The notes beneath the pieces were generated by a model that did not search any database, was not told the DNA's origin, and was given only the letters and a program-made list of their open reading frames with translations. Below are positions 7,527-14,688 of a DNA stretch of 32,258 nt, piece after piece. Location: assembly GCA_000433635.1 (NCBI GenBank), contig HF997977.1:1-32258 (forward strand). Direction: 5' to 3'. How positions within the stretch are numbered: the first letter of the stretch is position 1; each line of letters begins with the position of its first letter. The translations under genes were made by a program, and so were the position numbers. The DNA is from Ruminococcus sp. CAG:254 (lineage in GTDB: Bacteria > Bacillota > Clostridia > Oscillospirales > Ruminococcaceae).

Positions 7527-8021
7527 TTATTTGGATGGTGTGTGATGGAGTTCTTCTCTAACCATCATAAGGGCGTATCCCAATAAGTTTTGTCCTTTCC
7601 ATGCATGGATGTTAAATCGTGCCGGATCTGTCATGGAAATGCCAATTCCCCAAATGAGATCGTGCACCGCACATTCTGCTAAGATGGCCTCGCCTGTTTC
7701 CAGCAATTTTTGAGATAGATCATCATTCTGTCTGAATTTTTCAAGCAACCCTTTATATACAATGAGTTGCCGAACGCCGTTCCAAACAGAATTGTTATAG
7801 TTTGAAACGCATCTTCCGAGGTTTTTTATTTCTCCCGGATTTGAAGTGCAGAGTATTTGTGATGCAATCTCTGTATCTTTAAAAAGCAGAGCTTTCTTGT
7901 GCATCATGTATTGTTCCATAGAAGAATATTTTATGCCGTCCACGACAAAATCAGACAAATACCAGTTGCTGAAAGATCCGTTGATTTCCTCTGGACGATG
8001 AAATCCGATGACTGTTTTCAT
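7527..8021 (-). CDS. NADAR / YbiA-like family protein
   Basis: The protein has 164 residues and carries the NADAR (DUF1768) signature from its N-terminus: FSNWYLSDFVVDGIKY, then SSMEQYMMHKKALLF around residues 33-47, and DLIWGIG near residue 130. YbiA-type members act as N-glycosidases on damaged riboflavin intermediates. Other NADAR proteins are reported to remove ADP-ribose from guanine in DNA. ATG 8021 is chosen because AAAGGAG lies 7 bp upstream. It is the last minus-strand gene before the convergent terminator. Which of the two activities applies cannot be decided from sequence. Confidence 0.88.
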   Translation of the reverse strand: MKTVIGFHRPEEINGSFSNWYLSDFVVDGIKYSSMEQYMMHKKALLFKDTEIASQILCTSNPGEIKNLGRCVSNYNNSVWNGVRQLIVYKGLLEKFRQNDDLSQKLLETGEAILAECAVHDLIWGIGISMTDPARFNIHAWKGQNLLGYALMMVREELHHTPSK

Positions 8022-8098
8022 TTGCTTACTCCTTTTCACTATAACAGAATTATAGAAACGATTTCAAATCCTTTTAGGGAGCAGGTGCAATCGTTTCC

Positions 8099-8704
8099 CT
8101 ATGCAAATTTGTCCTCTATGAGAGAAACAATGTAAGCTTCTAATTCTTTTTGATTTTCGACTTCTTGCGTAATGCCATACAAGCCTTGCTTGCAGGATGC
8201 ATCCCATTTTATTAAAAAGGTTAAATCCATCGCATCTAATGCCGTATCTACGCCCAACTTTTCAATTTTTTCATAAGAAGGATGCTGATATAAAACTTGT
8301 TCCTCTTTCTTCAATCGGAATACCAACATACTGTAGAGCGGTTCGCCAACAATTTCAATGTGTACAGCATACTCCTTGCCGAGATGGTTCGATAGGATTT
8401 TGTTTGCGATTGTTTCGGCGTGTGATTTTGTTCTGTGCAGCAGTTCTGAGATTTGATTTTCCGGATAACCGCAGGTTTCTTGTGTGGTGTCTTCATAGGA
8501 GATCTGATTTTTTATCAAACAGGAAAGGTCATCCAGCAGTGGATTCAGCTTGTTTTTTGCTGCAATTGGTTTTGAATGGTTCTTGAACTGCAAAACTGTG
8601 CCCGAATTTGTGACAATGATTTTCTCAAGCTCTGTTGGGAAAATCTCTTTGCTGAAAATTTTTCTTTTGCAGATGATTTTTCCGTTCTCTATCAATACGT
8701 TCAT
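8099..8704 (-). CDS. Unknown protein translationally coupled to a GNAT enzyme
   Basis: The 201-residue protein is not recognised. It begins with a short beta hairpin (MNVLIENGKIICKRKIF). A helical middle follows (ENQISELLHRTKSHAETIANKIL). The second half is beta-rich with hydrophobic strands (YAVHIEIVGEPLYSMLVFRL). No signal peptide, membrane segment or catalytic motif is evident. Its ATG overlaps the TGA of the upstream GNAT gene in an ATGA junction, so the two are made together from one message. Function unknown. Confidence 0.6.
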   Translation of the reverse strand: MNVLIENGKIICKRKIFSKEIFPTELEKIIVTNSGTVLQFKNHSKPIAAKNKLNPLLDDLSCLIKNQISYEDTTQETCGYPENQISELLHRTKSHAETIANKILSNHLGKEYAVHIEIVGEPLYSMLVFRLKKEEQVLYQHPSYEKIEKLGVDTALDAMDLTFLIKWDASCKQGLYGITQEVENQKELEAYIVSLIEDKFA

Positions 8705-9321
8705 TGTTGCTCCTGATTTTTATTTTTTGGATATCGAATCAAATCATGTTCATATACCTTTTCCTTGAATTTTCTATCTTGAACATGCTCGAATCCAATG
8801 TGTTCATATTTTTTCATTTTTAAGATGCCGTCGGTTGATACAATGCAGGGAACGCCGAGTGCATCTGCTCGGTCAAACGCAATTTGAACGAGTTTCCGCA
8901 TATAGCCTTGATGCTGGTAGGCTCTTTTTACTACCAGCATTTCAATTTGAACGAAGTCTTGATGGGCTTCTTTCAGCTTGCTTTCTAGGGATGTTCCGGA
9001 GGCTTTCATATCCTTGAAAAATTGGATACTTCCTTTCAGCCCCATGCCTTTTACTATGCCAAGAATGAGGTCTTTTAGTCCGCCAAAACAAACCTTGCTG
9101 GTCGGCTCGGAAATCATGATATAGCCTTCTTCTTTTTCGCTGATGGTATGTAACCAGCCGCTTTTGATTCCAGCCAAGGCGAACCCTTTCATATATGCCT
9201 CCGTGCCGGATTTTCCTTTGCACAGGTAATAAAGCCCTTCTTCCTGAGCTTCATATTGGTATTCACTAAAAGCTTTTACGATTTCCTGCATGGATGCTTC
9301 GGAGATACGTTTCAATTTCAT
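8701..9321 (-). CDS. GNAT-family N-acetyltransferase
   Basis: The 206-residue protein shows the GNAT acetyl-CoA-binding region in its second half: IEMLVVKRAYQHQGYMRKLV is beta-4 followed by the pyrophosphate loop (Q/RxxGxG-like, here QHQGYM). VPCIVSTDGILKMKKYEHIG then matches motif B with its Tyr. These enzymes transfer acetyl from acetyl-CoA to an amine. The substrate is unknown. The N-terminal 100 residues are a separate region typical of two-part GNAT proteins. The start is preceded by AGGTAGG. The gene overlaps the downstream unknown gene by 4 bp. Confidence 0.8.
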   Translation of the reverse strand: MKLKRISEASMQEIVKAFSEYQYEAQEEGLYYLCKGKSGTEAYMKGFALAGIKSGWLHTISEKEEGYIMISEPTSKVCFGGLKDLILGIVKGMGLKGSIQFFKDMKASGTSLESKLKEAHQDFVQIEMLVVKRAYQHQGYMRKLVQIAFDRADALGVPCIVSTDGILKMKKYEHIGFEHVQDRKFKEKVYEHDLIRYPKNKNQEQQ

Positions 9322-9392
9322 CTTTAATCCTACCTTTCATTTTGTGTGTTGAAAACTTTTTAGGCTTGAAAAACGGGAATTTATTATATGAT

Positions 9393-9962
9393 TTACCAAA
9401 TCCCTTTCATATTACAAAGTAGTTCTTCAATTGAGTCTGCAAGATGCACGGAACGTTTATTCATAACATCAACAGCAGTTACCTCACCAGTATCATTATT
9501 CACTTGAACAAGGTAGCTGTCATTACCTCCTATTGAACAAAAAGTTCCAATAAGAAAATATTTTTGATTATGTAAATAATGTGTTTCTTTATTATCGAAA
9601 GCAAATATAATATGCTTTCCAAGATTACTATACGGCGTGAGTCCGTTTAATCTTAATTCTGCTTCTCCTCTTGAGGTTTGAATGATTCCATCTAACGCAA
9701 GAAACCAATAGGTAGACAAAAAGGCTTTTATTTGAGGGTGTATGGAAAATCCAAGTTCTTTTTCCATTGCGTCAAAAGAAACAGGCTTTTCCTGAAGTTT
9801 GGGTTTCCATTGTGCATAACCTTTATCATTTAAAGTTTCAGGCAAAAACAATCCTGTCGGATTTTTTTCAGTATAAGGTACTCGAGGTGGAACACCCCAT
9901 TCATTCAGATAATTCTGTGTCATCTCTTCAAAAAACTTTTCAAATGCTTTTTTCATGTTCAT
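9393..9962 (-). CDS. Syd / SUKH-2 family immunity-type protein
   Basis: The 189-residue product matches the Syd family. An N-terminal helix (AFEKFFEEMTQNYLNEWG) is followed by WKPKLQEKPVSFDAMEKELG and FSIHPQIKAFLSTYWF, then LIGTFCSIGGNDSYLVQVNNDTGEV and a closing LADSIEELLCNMK helix. Syd interacts with SecY in enterobacteria. In toxin loci, SUKH-2 domains act as immunity proteins. ATG 9962 is preferred because GAGGTG sits about 8 bp upstream; a more distant ATG near 10034 lacks a site. It follows another SUKH gene 68 bp upstream, with the same 14-bp sequence before each start. Confidence 0.75.
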   Translation of the reverse strand: MNMKKAFEKFFEEMTQNYLNEWGVPPRVPYTEKNPTGLFLPETLNDKGYAQWKPKLQEKPVSFDAMEKELGFSIHPQIKAFLSTYWFLALDGIIQTSRGEAELRLNGLTPYSNLGKHIIFAFDNKETHYLHNQKYFLIGTFCSIGGNDSYLVQVNNDTGEVTAVDVMNKRSVHLADSIEELLCNMKGIW

Positions 9963-9979
9963 TAGAAAAACACCTCTAT

Positions 9980-9993
9980 AAATTCCGATTTGT
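9980..9993 (-). repeat. 14-bp repeat before SUKH gene, copy 1
   Basis: On the minus strand it reads ACAAATCGGAATTT and ends 17 bp before the start codon at 9962. An identical copy lies at 10567-10580. Confidence 0.5.
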
Positions 9994-10030
9994 AAGGCAA
10001 ATGTTTCACATTTAATTTTATTAATGGTTT

Positions 10031-10549
10031 TCAATCTAATTTTGATAAAAACCCATCGATGTCATTAGCAATTATGCCATTCGGATTTTCTTCATAAACA
10101 TCAAAATAACCATATCCACAATCTATCCACTCAACATTACCTGTATCATTATTGAACAAAATCAAAAAATCTCCCATATCCGTATTAATAACACCAATCC
10201 AAGCTCTATGTCCAAAATCGTGCCCGCCAGTCCAGCTTGTAAAGGCATATTTAATCTGTATATGTGCATTTTCAAGCATTCTTATAGGATATAATTCATA
10301 AGATAATCTTCCTTCACATCCATTAAATGAGAACCATGTATCAAATCGTTCGTTTCCGGTTTTCTGAATAAAATATGTTTCATTCAGAATAAAATCACCT
10401 GAGATTGTTTTTTGTTCTGCACATAATATTCTTGAGTAGAAATTTTTTAAATCATAATGCAAAGGAAATCCAATTGTTTCTTCTACCTTCAGCCAATCAA
10501 TTTTTATTGTGTCAGCAGTTGCATGAATCAATTCTTTAAGCGTGATCAT
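10031..10549 (-). CDS. SMI1/KNR4 (SUKH) family immunity-type protein
   Basis: The 172-residue protein has the SUKH pattern. An early Trp-containing helix (IDWLKVEETIGFPLHYDLKNFY) recalls the family's L/VxxxExxLGxxLPxxL pattern. Aromatic strands follow (ISGDFILNETYFI, WFSFNGCEGRLSYELYP), then a near-terminal DMGDFLILFNNDTGNVEWID hairpin and a final helix DIDGFLSKLD. SUKH proteins neutralise diverse nuclease and deaminase toxins. ATG 10549 follows GAGAGG by 7 bp. Together with the Syd-type gene it forms a two-gene immunity set with no toxin in sight. Confidence 0.7.
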   Translation of the reverse strand: MITLKELIHATADTIKIDWLKVEETIGFPLHYDLKNFYSRILCAEQKTISGDFILNETYFIQKTGNERFDTWFSFNGCEGRLSYELYPIRMLENAHIQIKYAFTSWTGGHDFGHRAWIGVINTDMGDFLILFNNDTGNVEWIDCGYGYFDVYEENPNGIIANDIDGFLSKLD

Positions 10550-10566
10550 ATTTTTACCTCTCATCC

Positions 10567-10580
10567 AAATTCCGATTTGT
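10567..10580 (-). repeat. 14-bp repeat before SUKH gene, copy 2
   Basis: Identical to 9980-9993 (ACAAATCGGAATTT on the minus strand) and also 17 bp before its start codon (10549). Confidence 0.5.
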
Positions 10581-10655
10581 CAAGATTTTTGCTTGTTTGT
10601 GGATGTACTGCAAGTGACTGAACCCCATTGTCATTTCTTATAAAATCAGAATCGA

Positions 10656-11285
10656 CTATGATTCTTTTCTATGCTCTGCAGCTGGCAGTCTGCTATATCG
10701 AAAATCGCAGTACGGTGCACCCTCTGCGATGGTTCCTGTTCTCACTAATTTCATATGCATAATCTCTGCAAGGACATAGTCCATCCGGCAGATGTAGGCA
10801 GCCAGTTCCGGGCATCCCTCATCCTGACACAGCTTGCAAGCACCGCATACATGATAGTCATACCCTAGGTCGTATGTTTCCGTCCCTGGCAGAATATCAA
10901 CGACCCAATCGTTTTCATATTTCCGCTTGTGGCTGTCTGCAGACCATTGCAGTCTTCCCGGCATTTTCTTAGGGTCTAAATACTGCTCGACATCGCCGAT
11001 TACTTTGTGAAACAGCTTAGAGGCACATAAGCCATCTCGAAATAGCTCATAGTTTTCTTCTGCCGACTTTCCGGTGCTGCGATTCATTGCAATAAAATAA
11101 CTTGTCATGATGTAAGAACTCAGAAGTCTGGATTTTCCAATCTCTTTTGCTCGTTCGATAATCTTTCGATGTTCTGCATTAATTTTTTTCGCAATGTCCG
11201 CTGAAAATCCGTTTCTCTTCAATTCTGCTTTTACTGCATGATGATAAAACTGATAGAGCATTTTTACATTCAGAGTGTTTTTCAT
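10656..11285 (-). CDS. L-2-amino-thiazoline-4-carboxylic acid hydrolase-like protein
   Basis: The 209-residue protein matches the ATC hydrolase family. The helical N-terminal half carries MLYQFYHHAVKAELKRNGF. The C-terminal half holds YDYHVCGACKLCQDEGCPEL, a cysteine cluster (CxxCxxC, then C), and the characteristic RTGTIAEGAPYCDFRYSR. Family members open the thiazoline ring on the route to L-cysteine. Many gut homologues have unproven substrates and several carry such Cys clusters, so the name is by family only. AAAGGA lies about 10 bp before the ATG, and a promoter is visible 80 bp upstream. Confidence 0.75.
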   Translation of the reverse strand: MKNTLNVKMLYQFYHHAVKAELKRNGFSADIAKKINAEHRKIIERAKEIGKSRLLSSYIMTSYFIAMNRSTGKSAEENYELFRDGLCASKLFHKVIGDVEQYLDPKKMPGRLQWSADSHKRKYENDWVVDILPGTETYDLGYDYHVCGACKLCQDEGCPELAAYICRMDYVLAEIMHMKLVRTGTIAEGAPYCDFRYSRLPAAEHRKES

Positions 11286-11365
11286 GTTTTCTCATTCCTT
11301 TAGCATGATTTCTTTTCATCCACGCCCAGCATAAAGGGCGAGCTTCTGAACGGTTTTCTGTTCTC

Positions 11366-11394
11366 ATTCTATCATATTTTACAGGGAAATGCAA
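11366..11394 (-). promoter_or_regulatory. Promoter for the ATC-hydrolase-like gene
   Basis: On the minus strand TTGCAT (11394-11389) and TAGAAT (11371-11366) are 17 bp apart. The start codon lies 80 bp downstream. It is back to back with the plus-strand promoter at 11450. Confidence 0.5.
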
Positions 11395-11449
11395 GACCGC
11401 CTTGCTTGCTGTTGTTTCCTTCTGAAAATGGCAAGAATCCGCTGCTTTC

Positions 11450-11479
11450 TTGACTTTTTGTGGCTGGACATGGTATAAT
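11450..11479 (+). promoter_or_regulatory. Sigma-A promoter driving a long structured leader
   Basis: TTGACT and TATAAT are separated by 18 bp. The first gene starts nearly 290 bp downstream. The long leader contains a hairpin (11501-11534), a 57-bp repeat copy and a 16-codon ORF. Confidence 0.7.
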
Positions 11480-11500
11480 ATGTGAAACAATACGAAAAAG

Positions 11501-11534
11501 AAACCCCTGAGAAAGAAGCATGCCGAAGGGGTTT
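11501..11534 (+). promoter_or_regulatory. Leader hairpin
   Basis: AAACCCCT (11501-11508) pairs perfectly with AGGGGTTT (11527-11534) around an 18-base loop. It lies about 20 bp after the promoter. No U-tract follows, so it is not a simple terminator. Confidence 0.5.
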
Positions 11535-11537
11535 AAA

Positions 11538-11594
11538 TATTTCAATCCACGTTCCGAAAGGCGACAAACGGTGATTATTTGGTCAACAGTTGGA
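11538..11594 (+). repeat. 57-bp direct repeat, copy 1 (upstream of GIY-YIG gene)
   Basis: Aligns without gaps to 12670-12726 with 40 of 57 identical bases. Fifteen of the 17 differences are transitions. The conserved ends are TATTTCAAT and TTATTTGGT. Confidence 0.7.
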
Positions 11595-11674
11595 CGAAAG
11601 GCGTAAACTCCGAGGAAAGACTGACACTGGGTTGGGAGGAACAAGCAGACTTGTTAGAAAGAGAAGGGGTTACA

Positions 11675-11725
11675 ATGAAAGATGCATGGCATGTGGATTT
11701 GAAGAAGCATCAATGGAACGTATAA
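11675..11725 (+). CDS. Possible 16-aa leader peptide
   Basis: ATG 11675 is 5-6 bp after AAGGGG and encodes MKDAWHVDLKKHQWNV before a stop. It lies in the leader, 44 bp ahead of the GIY-YIG gene. A leader peptide or a gene remnant are both possible. Nothing else supports it. Confidence 0.25.
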   Translation: MKDAWHVDLKKHQWNV

Positions 11726-11768
11726 GAGAAATTTATTTTGAGATAGATTTGTATAAGGAGTTTTAGAA

Positions 11769-12665
11769 ATGAAAAATCGAGGGAAGAGTATCAACCTCTA
11801 TTTGATGGATGGAGATGCAAGCGGTAGAATAAAATGTACGCTTGCAAATTGGACGGGGGTTGCATATAAGATTCCAAGAACCGATCTTGATAAATGTAAG
11901 GAACGAGAAGATTTAAAACAAAGCGGTGTTTATTTTTTATTTGGAACATCGGATGAAACAGGAAAAAACATTGTGTATATTGGGCAAGCAGGGGCACGGA
12001 AAAATGGAGAAGGGATTTTAAATCGCCTTTATGAACATAAGCGAAATCCAGAGAAAGATTATTGGACAGAGGCAATTGTTTTTACAACCTCGAATAATTC
12101 ATTTGGTCCTACGGAAATCAGCTATCTTGAAAATCGATTTTGTAATCTTGCTCTTTCCGTCAATCGATATGAAGTAAAAAACGGAAACGACCCAACGCCG
12201 GGCAATATCACAGAAGAAAAAGAAAGCGAAATGGAAGAATTCATTGATTATGCAAAAATCATTATCAGAACCCTTGGACATAAATTATTTGAACCAATTC
12301 ACCAACTAGATACAGAAAAAACAGAAGAAACAACGCTTGCACCTTCACAGGTGAAACTTCTATATTTGGAACGAACCATAAAGGATATTGGAAAAGTAAA
12401 AGCAATGGGTTGTCAAACATCAGATGGATTTGTAGTGATGAAGGGTAGTCAGATATCCACAAAAGATGCGGATTCGATTCCGAAAACAGTAAAAGAAAAA
12501 AGAGAAAAAGCAAATATTACTGGTGGAATTTTGCAGGAAGATATTCTTCTTTCCAGTCCGAGTTATGCGGCTTCTTTTGTCATTGGGCAAAGTTGTAATG
12601 GTCTTACAAGTTGGAAAACAAAAGAGGGGCAGACATTAAAAGCGTTAGAAGCAGCAGACATTTGA
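11769..12665 (+). CDS. GIY-YIG nuclease-family protein with DUF4357
   Basis: Residues 50-135 carry a GIY-YIG-type fold. SGVYFLFG and IVYIGQAG are the two signature strands, RLYEHKR supplies the conserved Arg region, and ISYLENRFCNLA holds the catalytic-type Glu. The C-terminal 70 residues match DUF4357: DGFVVMKGSQIS, then ILLSSPSYAASFVIGQSCNGLTSWKTKEG. This two-domain form of 298 residues is a known bacterial architecture whose substrate and role are not established. A role in DNA cleavage or defence is plausible. It is bracketed by two copies of a 57-bp repeat. The start has only a modest GGAG site. Confidence 0.85.
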   Translation: MKNRGKSINLYLMDGDASGRIKCTLANWTGVAYKIPRTDLDKCKEREDLKQSGVYFLFGTSDETGKNIVYIGQAGARKNGEGILNRLYEHKRNPEKDYWTEAIVFTTSNNSFGPTEISYLENRFCNLALSVNRYEVKNGNDPTPGNITEEKESEMEEFIDYAKIIIRTLGHKLFEPIHQLDTEKTEETTLAPSQVKLLYLERTIKDIGKVKAMGCQTSDGFVVMKGSQISTKDADSIPKTVKEKREKANITGGILQEDILLSSPSYAASFVIGQSCNGLTSWKTKEGQTLKALEAADI

Positions 12666-12669
12666 TTGT

Positions 12670-12726
12670 TATTTCAATTCACGCCCTATAGAGTGACGAG
12701 TGGTGGTTATTTGGTTAGCAGTCGCA
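12670..12726 (+). repeat. 57-bp direct repeat, copy 2 (downstream of GIY-YIG gene)
   Basis: Begins 4 bp after the stop codon of the GIY-YIG gene and matches copy 1 at 11538-11594 without gaps. It is followed by GAGAGGAG and the next start codon. Confidence 0.7.
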
Positions 12727-12769
12727 TGCTTCTGTCCATTCCAAAATTTGACAGAGAGGAGCAACAAAA

Positions 12770-13102
12770 ATGCTTGTATTCATTGGCCTGATTCTTGTTT
12801 ATGGTCTTCTGTTTGCCATTCTTGCTGTCAGCAAAGCCATTTTAGACAAGGATAAAAAACCGCCTACTTCCTCCAAAAGCAGCCACACGCAAAGCAGCAG
12901 CAGAAAGCCAGCGTATCCCGTTAAGACCGTTCCAAAGCAGCGGCGTTCCACGGTGGACGAAGATGCGTGGATTCTCCTGCAAAGCCGCAAAAAGTCTGCT
13001 CCAAAGCCGGCAAGGCGTTCTTCCAAGCCTGCAAAGCCACGTCCGAAGTTTCATGACCCGGACTGTGAATGCGAGGACTGCGAAGAGCGAGAGGATGACT
13101 AA
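12770..13102 (+). CDS. Small single-pass membrane protein with basic linker and Cys cluster
   Basis: The 110-residue protein starts with one transmembrane helix (MLVFIGLILVYGLLFAILAV). A low-complexity Ser/Lys/Pro-rich basic stretch follows, and the C-terminus is acidic and cysteine-rich (DPDCECEDCEERED). GAGAGGAG precedes the ATG. The three cysteines in CxCxxC spacing could bind a metal or form disulfides. No family is recognised. It is 39 bp upstream of a metallo-beta-lactamase-fold gene and is probably co-transcribed with it. Confidence 0.65.
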   Translation: MLVFIGLILVYGLLFAILAVSKAILDKDKKPPTSSKSSHTQSSSRKPAYPVKTVPKQRRSTVDEDAWILLQSRKKSAPKPARRSSKPAKPRPKFHDPDCECEDCEEREDD

Positions 13103-13141
13103 GCCCGGAGCAGGAATTTAGAGAGAAAGAGAGGGATTGCA

Positions 13142-13870
13142 ATGCTGCAATTTTTTGGACGAGGTTCTGCTTTTGCAGACCAGCACAACGCTGCATTCTT
13201 TCGGGAGCAGGGAGATTTGATTCTATTGGACTGCCCCGGAACGGCATTTCAGAAAGTAAAACACTTTAATTGGAGCACAGTTTCCAGTGTCTATGTGCTG
13301 GTTACGCACACGCACGGCGACCACATCGGCGGACTGGGAACACTGTTGCAATACCTGTTTTTCACGCAACACAAACGCCTGACGGTGGTTGCACCCTCAG
13401 AACTTGTACGGGAAGATTTACAGCTTCAACTAATTCGAATTGAGGGCTGCCAACCAGAATGGTTTTCCCTGTTGACGGTGCAGCAGCTGCAAAAAACTTG
13501 GCTGCAAAGGGCAGTGCTCACAGAGCATACAGACACGCTTCGGCTGAAATGTTATGGATATGTGTTGACCGTTGCAGGCAAGACGGTGGTCTATACGGGC
13601 GATACTCGAACGCTAGAGCCGTTTCTTCCGTATCTGCATCCGGGCAGCTTCTTATATACCGAACTTGCGGCAATACAAAGCGGTGTGCATTTGTATGTAC
13701 AGGATACCTTACCACGGTTGAAAGCCCTTTCTGAACAGGGCGTTTCTGTATTTTTGATGCATTTGGATTGCGAAGAAGAAATTTCCAGGCAGATACAAGG
13801 CACTGCCATTCAGCTTGCACCATTATACAGCAGTTTCATTCACCCTCTGGCGTGTGGTAAGGGGGAATGA
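13142..13870 (+). CDS. Metallo-beta-lactamase-fold hydrolase
   Basis: The metal motif THTHGDHIGG (HxHxDH) at about residues 59-68 identifies the MBL fold. VVYTGDTRTLEP later supplies the conserved Asp, and FLMHLDCEEE is the last His region. The length of 242 residues is normal for a single-domain family member resembling RNase Z-like or phosphodiesterase-like hydrolases. The substrate cannot be assigned. AGAGGG lies about 6 bp before ATG 13142. Its downstream flank is the long hairpin-rich non-coding region. Confidence 0.82.
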   Translation: MLQFFGRGSAFADQHNAAFFREQGDLILLDCPGTAFQKVKHFNWSTVSSVYVLVTHTHGDHIGGLGTLLQYLFFTQHKRLTVVAPSELVREDLQLQLIRIEGCQPEWFSLLTVQQLQKTWLQRAVLTEHTDTLRLKCYGYVLTVAGKTVVYTGDTRTLEPFLPYLHPGSFLYTELAAIQSGVHLYVQDTLPRLKALSEQGVSVFLMHLDCEEEISRQIQGTAIQLAPLYSSFIHPLACGKGE

Positions 13871-14100
13871 TTCGGGCAGTTGTTGAACGGCAAGTGGAAT
13901 CCCTATCGTAAAAACAAGCAAACAAGCATTGCTTGTTTCAAACAACCAAAACAAGCAAAACAAGCTGTAACAGTAAATAAAACCCTCGAGCAGCACCGTC
14001 CAAAGGACGGTGTGCTACGAGGTGCAAGTTGTGGTAACACACAACCAGCCTTTTACACGCATCTTTTCCATCTACGCCCCTGCGTGAGGGCGGACAAGGT
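13871..14100 (+). other. Non-coding stretch with three hairpins
   Basis: AAACAAGCA (13920-13928) and TGCTTGTTT (13930-13938) form a perfect palindrome. A stronger stem pairs 13984-14001 with 14005-14022 around AAA, including CACCGTCC/GGACGGTG and CCTCG/CGAGG. CGCCC/GGGCG forms another near 14075-14092. None has a long U-tract. I see no credible gene. Confidence 0.6.
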
Positions 14101-14258
14101 GACCGTCACCGACCGTCACAAAAAAAGGGCAAAAAAGCCCGAAAAACTGGGAAGTGACAGTCGGTGACACTCATATGTATACTTTACGCACGCGAGAAAA
14201 AAAGTAAAAATTTTTCTCTATATAGAAGGTATGGAAATGACCGTCACCGACTGTCACT
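14101..14258 (+). repeat. Hairpin-iteron unit 1 (GTCAC-type arms)
   Basis: Direct repeats GACCGTCACC and GACCGTCAC (14101-14119) are followed by a 34-base loop containing GGGCAAAAAAGCCC. The right arm GTGACAGTCGGTGAC (14154-14168) pairs 14 of 15 with the left arm and 15 of 15 with a second left-arm copy at 14243-14257. A conserved tail (CTTTACGCACGCGAG and A-tract) lies between. Confidence 0.8.
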
Positions 14259-14262
14259 AACG

Positions 14263-14343
14263 AAAAGACGGCAGTGCAGAAAAGGGAACACGCAAAAAAA
14301 TTTTCGCTTTTTGGGAAAGGTTTGCAAATGACCGACATCGACC
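14263..14343 (+). repeat. 81-bp module, copy 1
   Basis: Differs from 14689-14769 at a single base (T14329 versus C14755). It includes GACGGCAGTGCAG and AAAATTTTCGC and leads into the next iteron set. Confidence 0.85.
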
Positions 14344-14498
14344 TACATCGACCTACATCAAAAAGATGCAAAAAAGCCCGAAAAACTGGGAAAATGTAGG
14401 TCGATGTACCTCATATACATACTTTACGCACGCGAGAAAAAAAGTAAAATTTTCTTCTACATAGAAAGGTATGGAAACGACCTGCATCGACCTACATC
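14330..14498 (+). repeat. Hairpin-iteron unit 2 (TACATC-type arms)
   Basis: Three 10-bp direct repeats (GACCGACATC, then GACCTACATC twice, 14330-14359) precede a loop almost the same as unit 1's. The right arm ATGTAGGTCGATGTA (14394-14408) is the perfect complement of 14344-14358 and matches 14 of 15 at 14483-14497 after the shared tail. Compared with unit 1, both arms have changed together while loop and tail are kept. Confidence 0.85.
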
Positions 14499-14636
14499 AT
14501 TTCTTTTTCATCGCCTGGAGGAAAGAAGCTTCTCCCACACGAAACAGAAACATCTACAATTATTGTTGTATGTCAATCAGCATCTTGCACAAGCTTTCTC
14601 TTTTATTTTTGTTGGTTTTGCCCCCGTTCCAAAAGC
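14499..14636 (+). other. Spacer between repeat blocks
   Basis: Contains TTTTTCATCGC and CACGAAA-CAGAA segments that recur in diverged form at 14926-14973, showing that the whole block was duplicated. I see no gene. Confidence 0.5.
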
Positions 14637-14688
14637 GACCGTCACCGACTGTCACGAAAAAGTGCAAAAAAGCCCGAAAACTGGGAAG
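14637..14688 (+). repeat. Hairpin-iteron unit 3, partial (GTCAC-type)
   Basis: Has the left arm GTCACCGACTGTCAC (14641-14655) and the conserved loop. The right arm and tail are missing and it runs directly into the second 81-bp module. Confidence 0.75.

Noticed and set aside
11590..11668. RNase P-like RNA (GTAAACTCC, GAGGAAAG motifs in the leader)
   Set aside because: The motifs occur in the wrong order and the region is too short. The other conserved RNase P elements are not visible.
11538..12726. Degenerate CRISPR repeats, because ATTTCAATCCACG resembles the end of type I-C repeats
   Set aside because: There are only two copies, over 1.1 kb apart. The similarity extends to 57 bp, well beyond a CRISPR repeat, and there are no spacers or cas genes.
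13984..14022. Terminator for the MBL-fold gene
   Set aside because: The stem is strong but no T-run follows on either strand.
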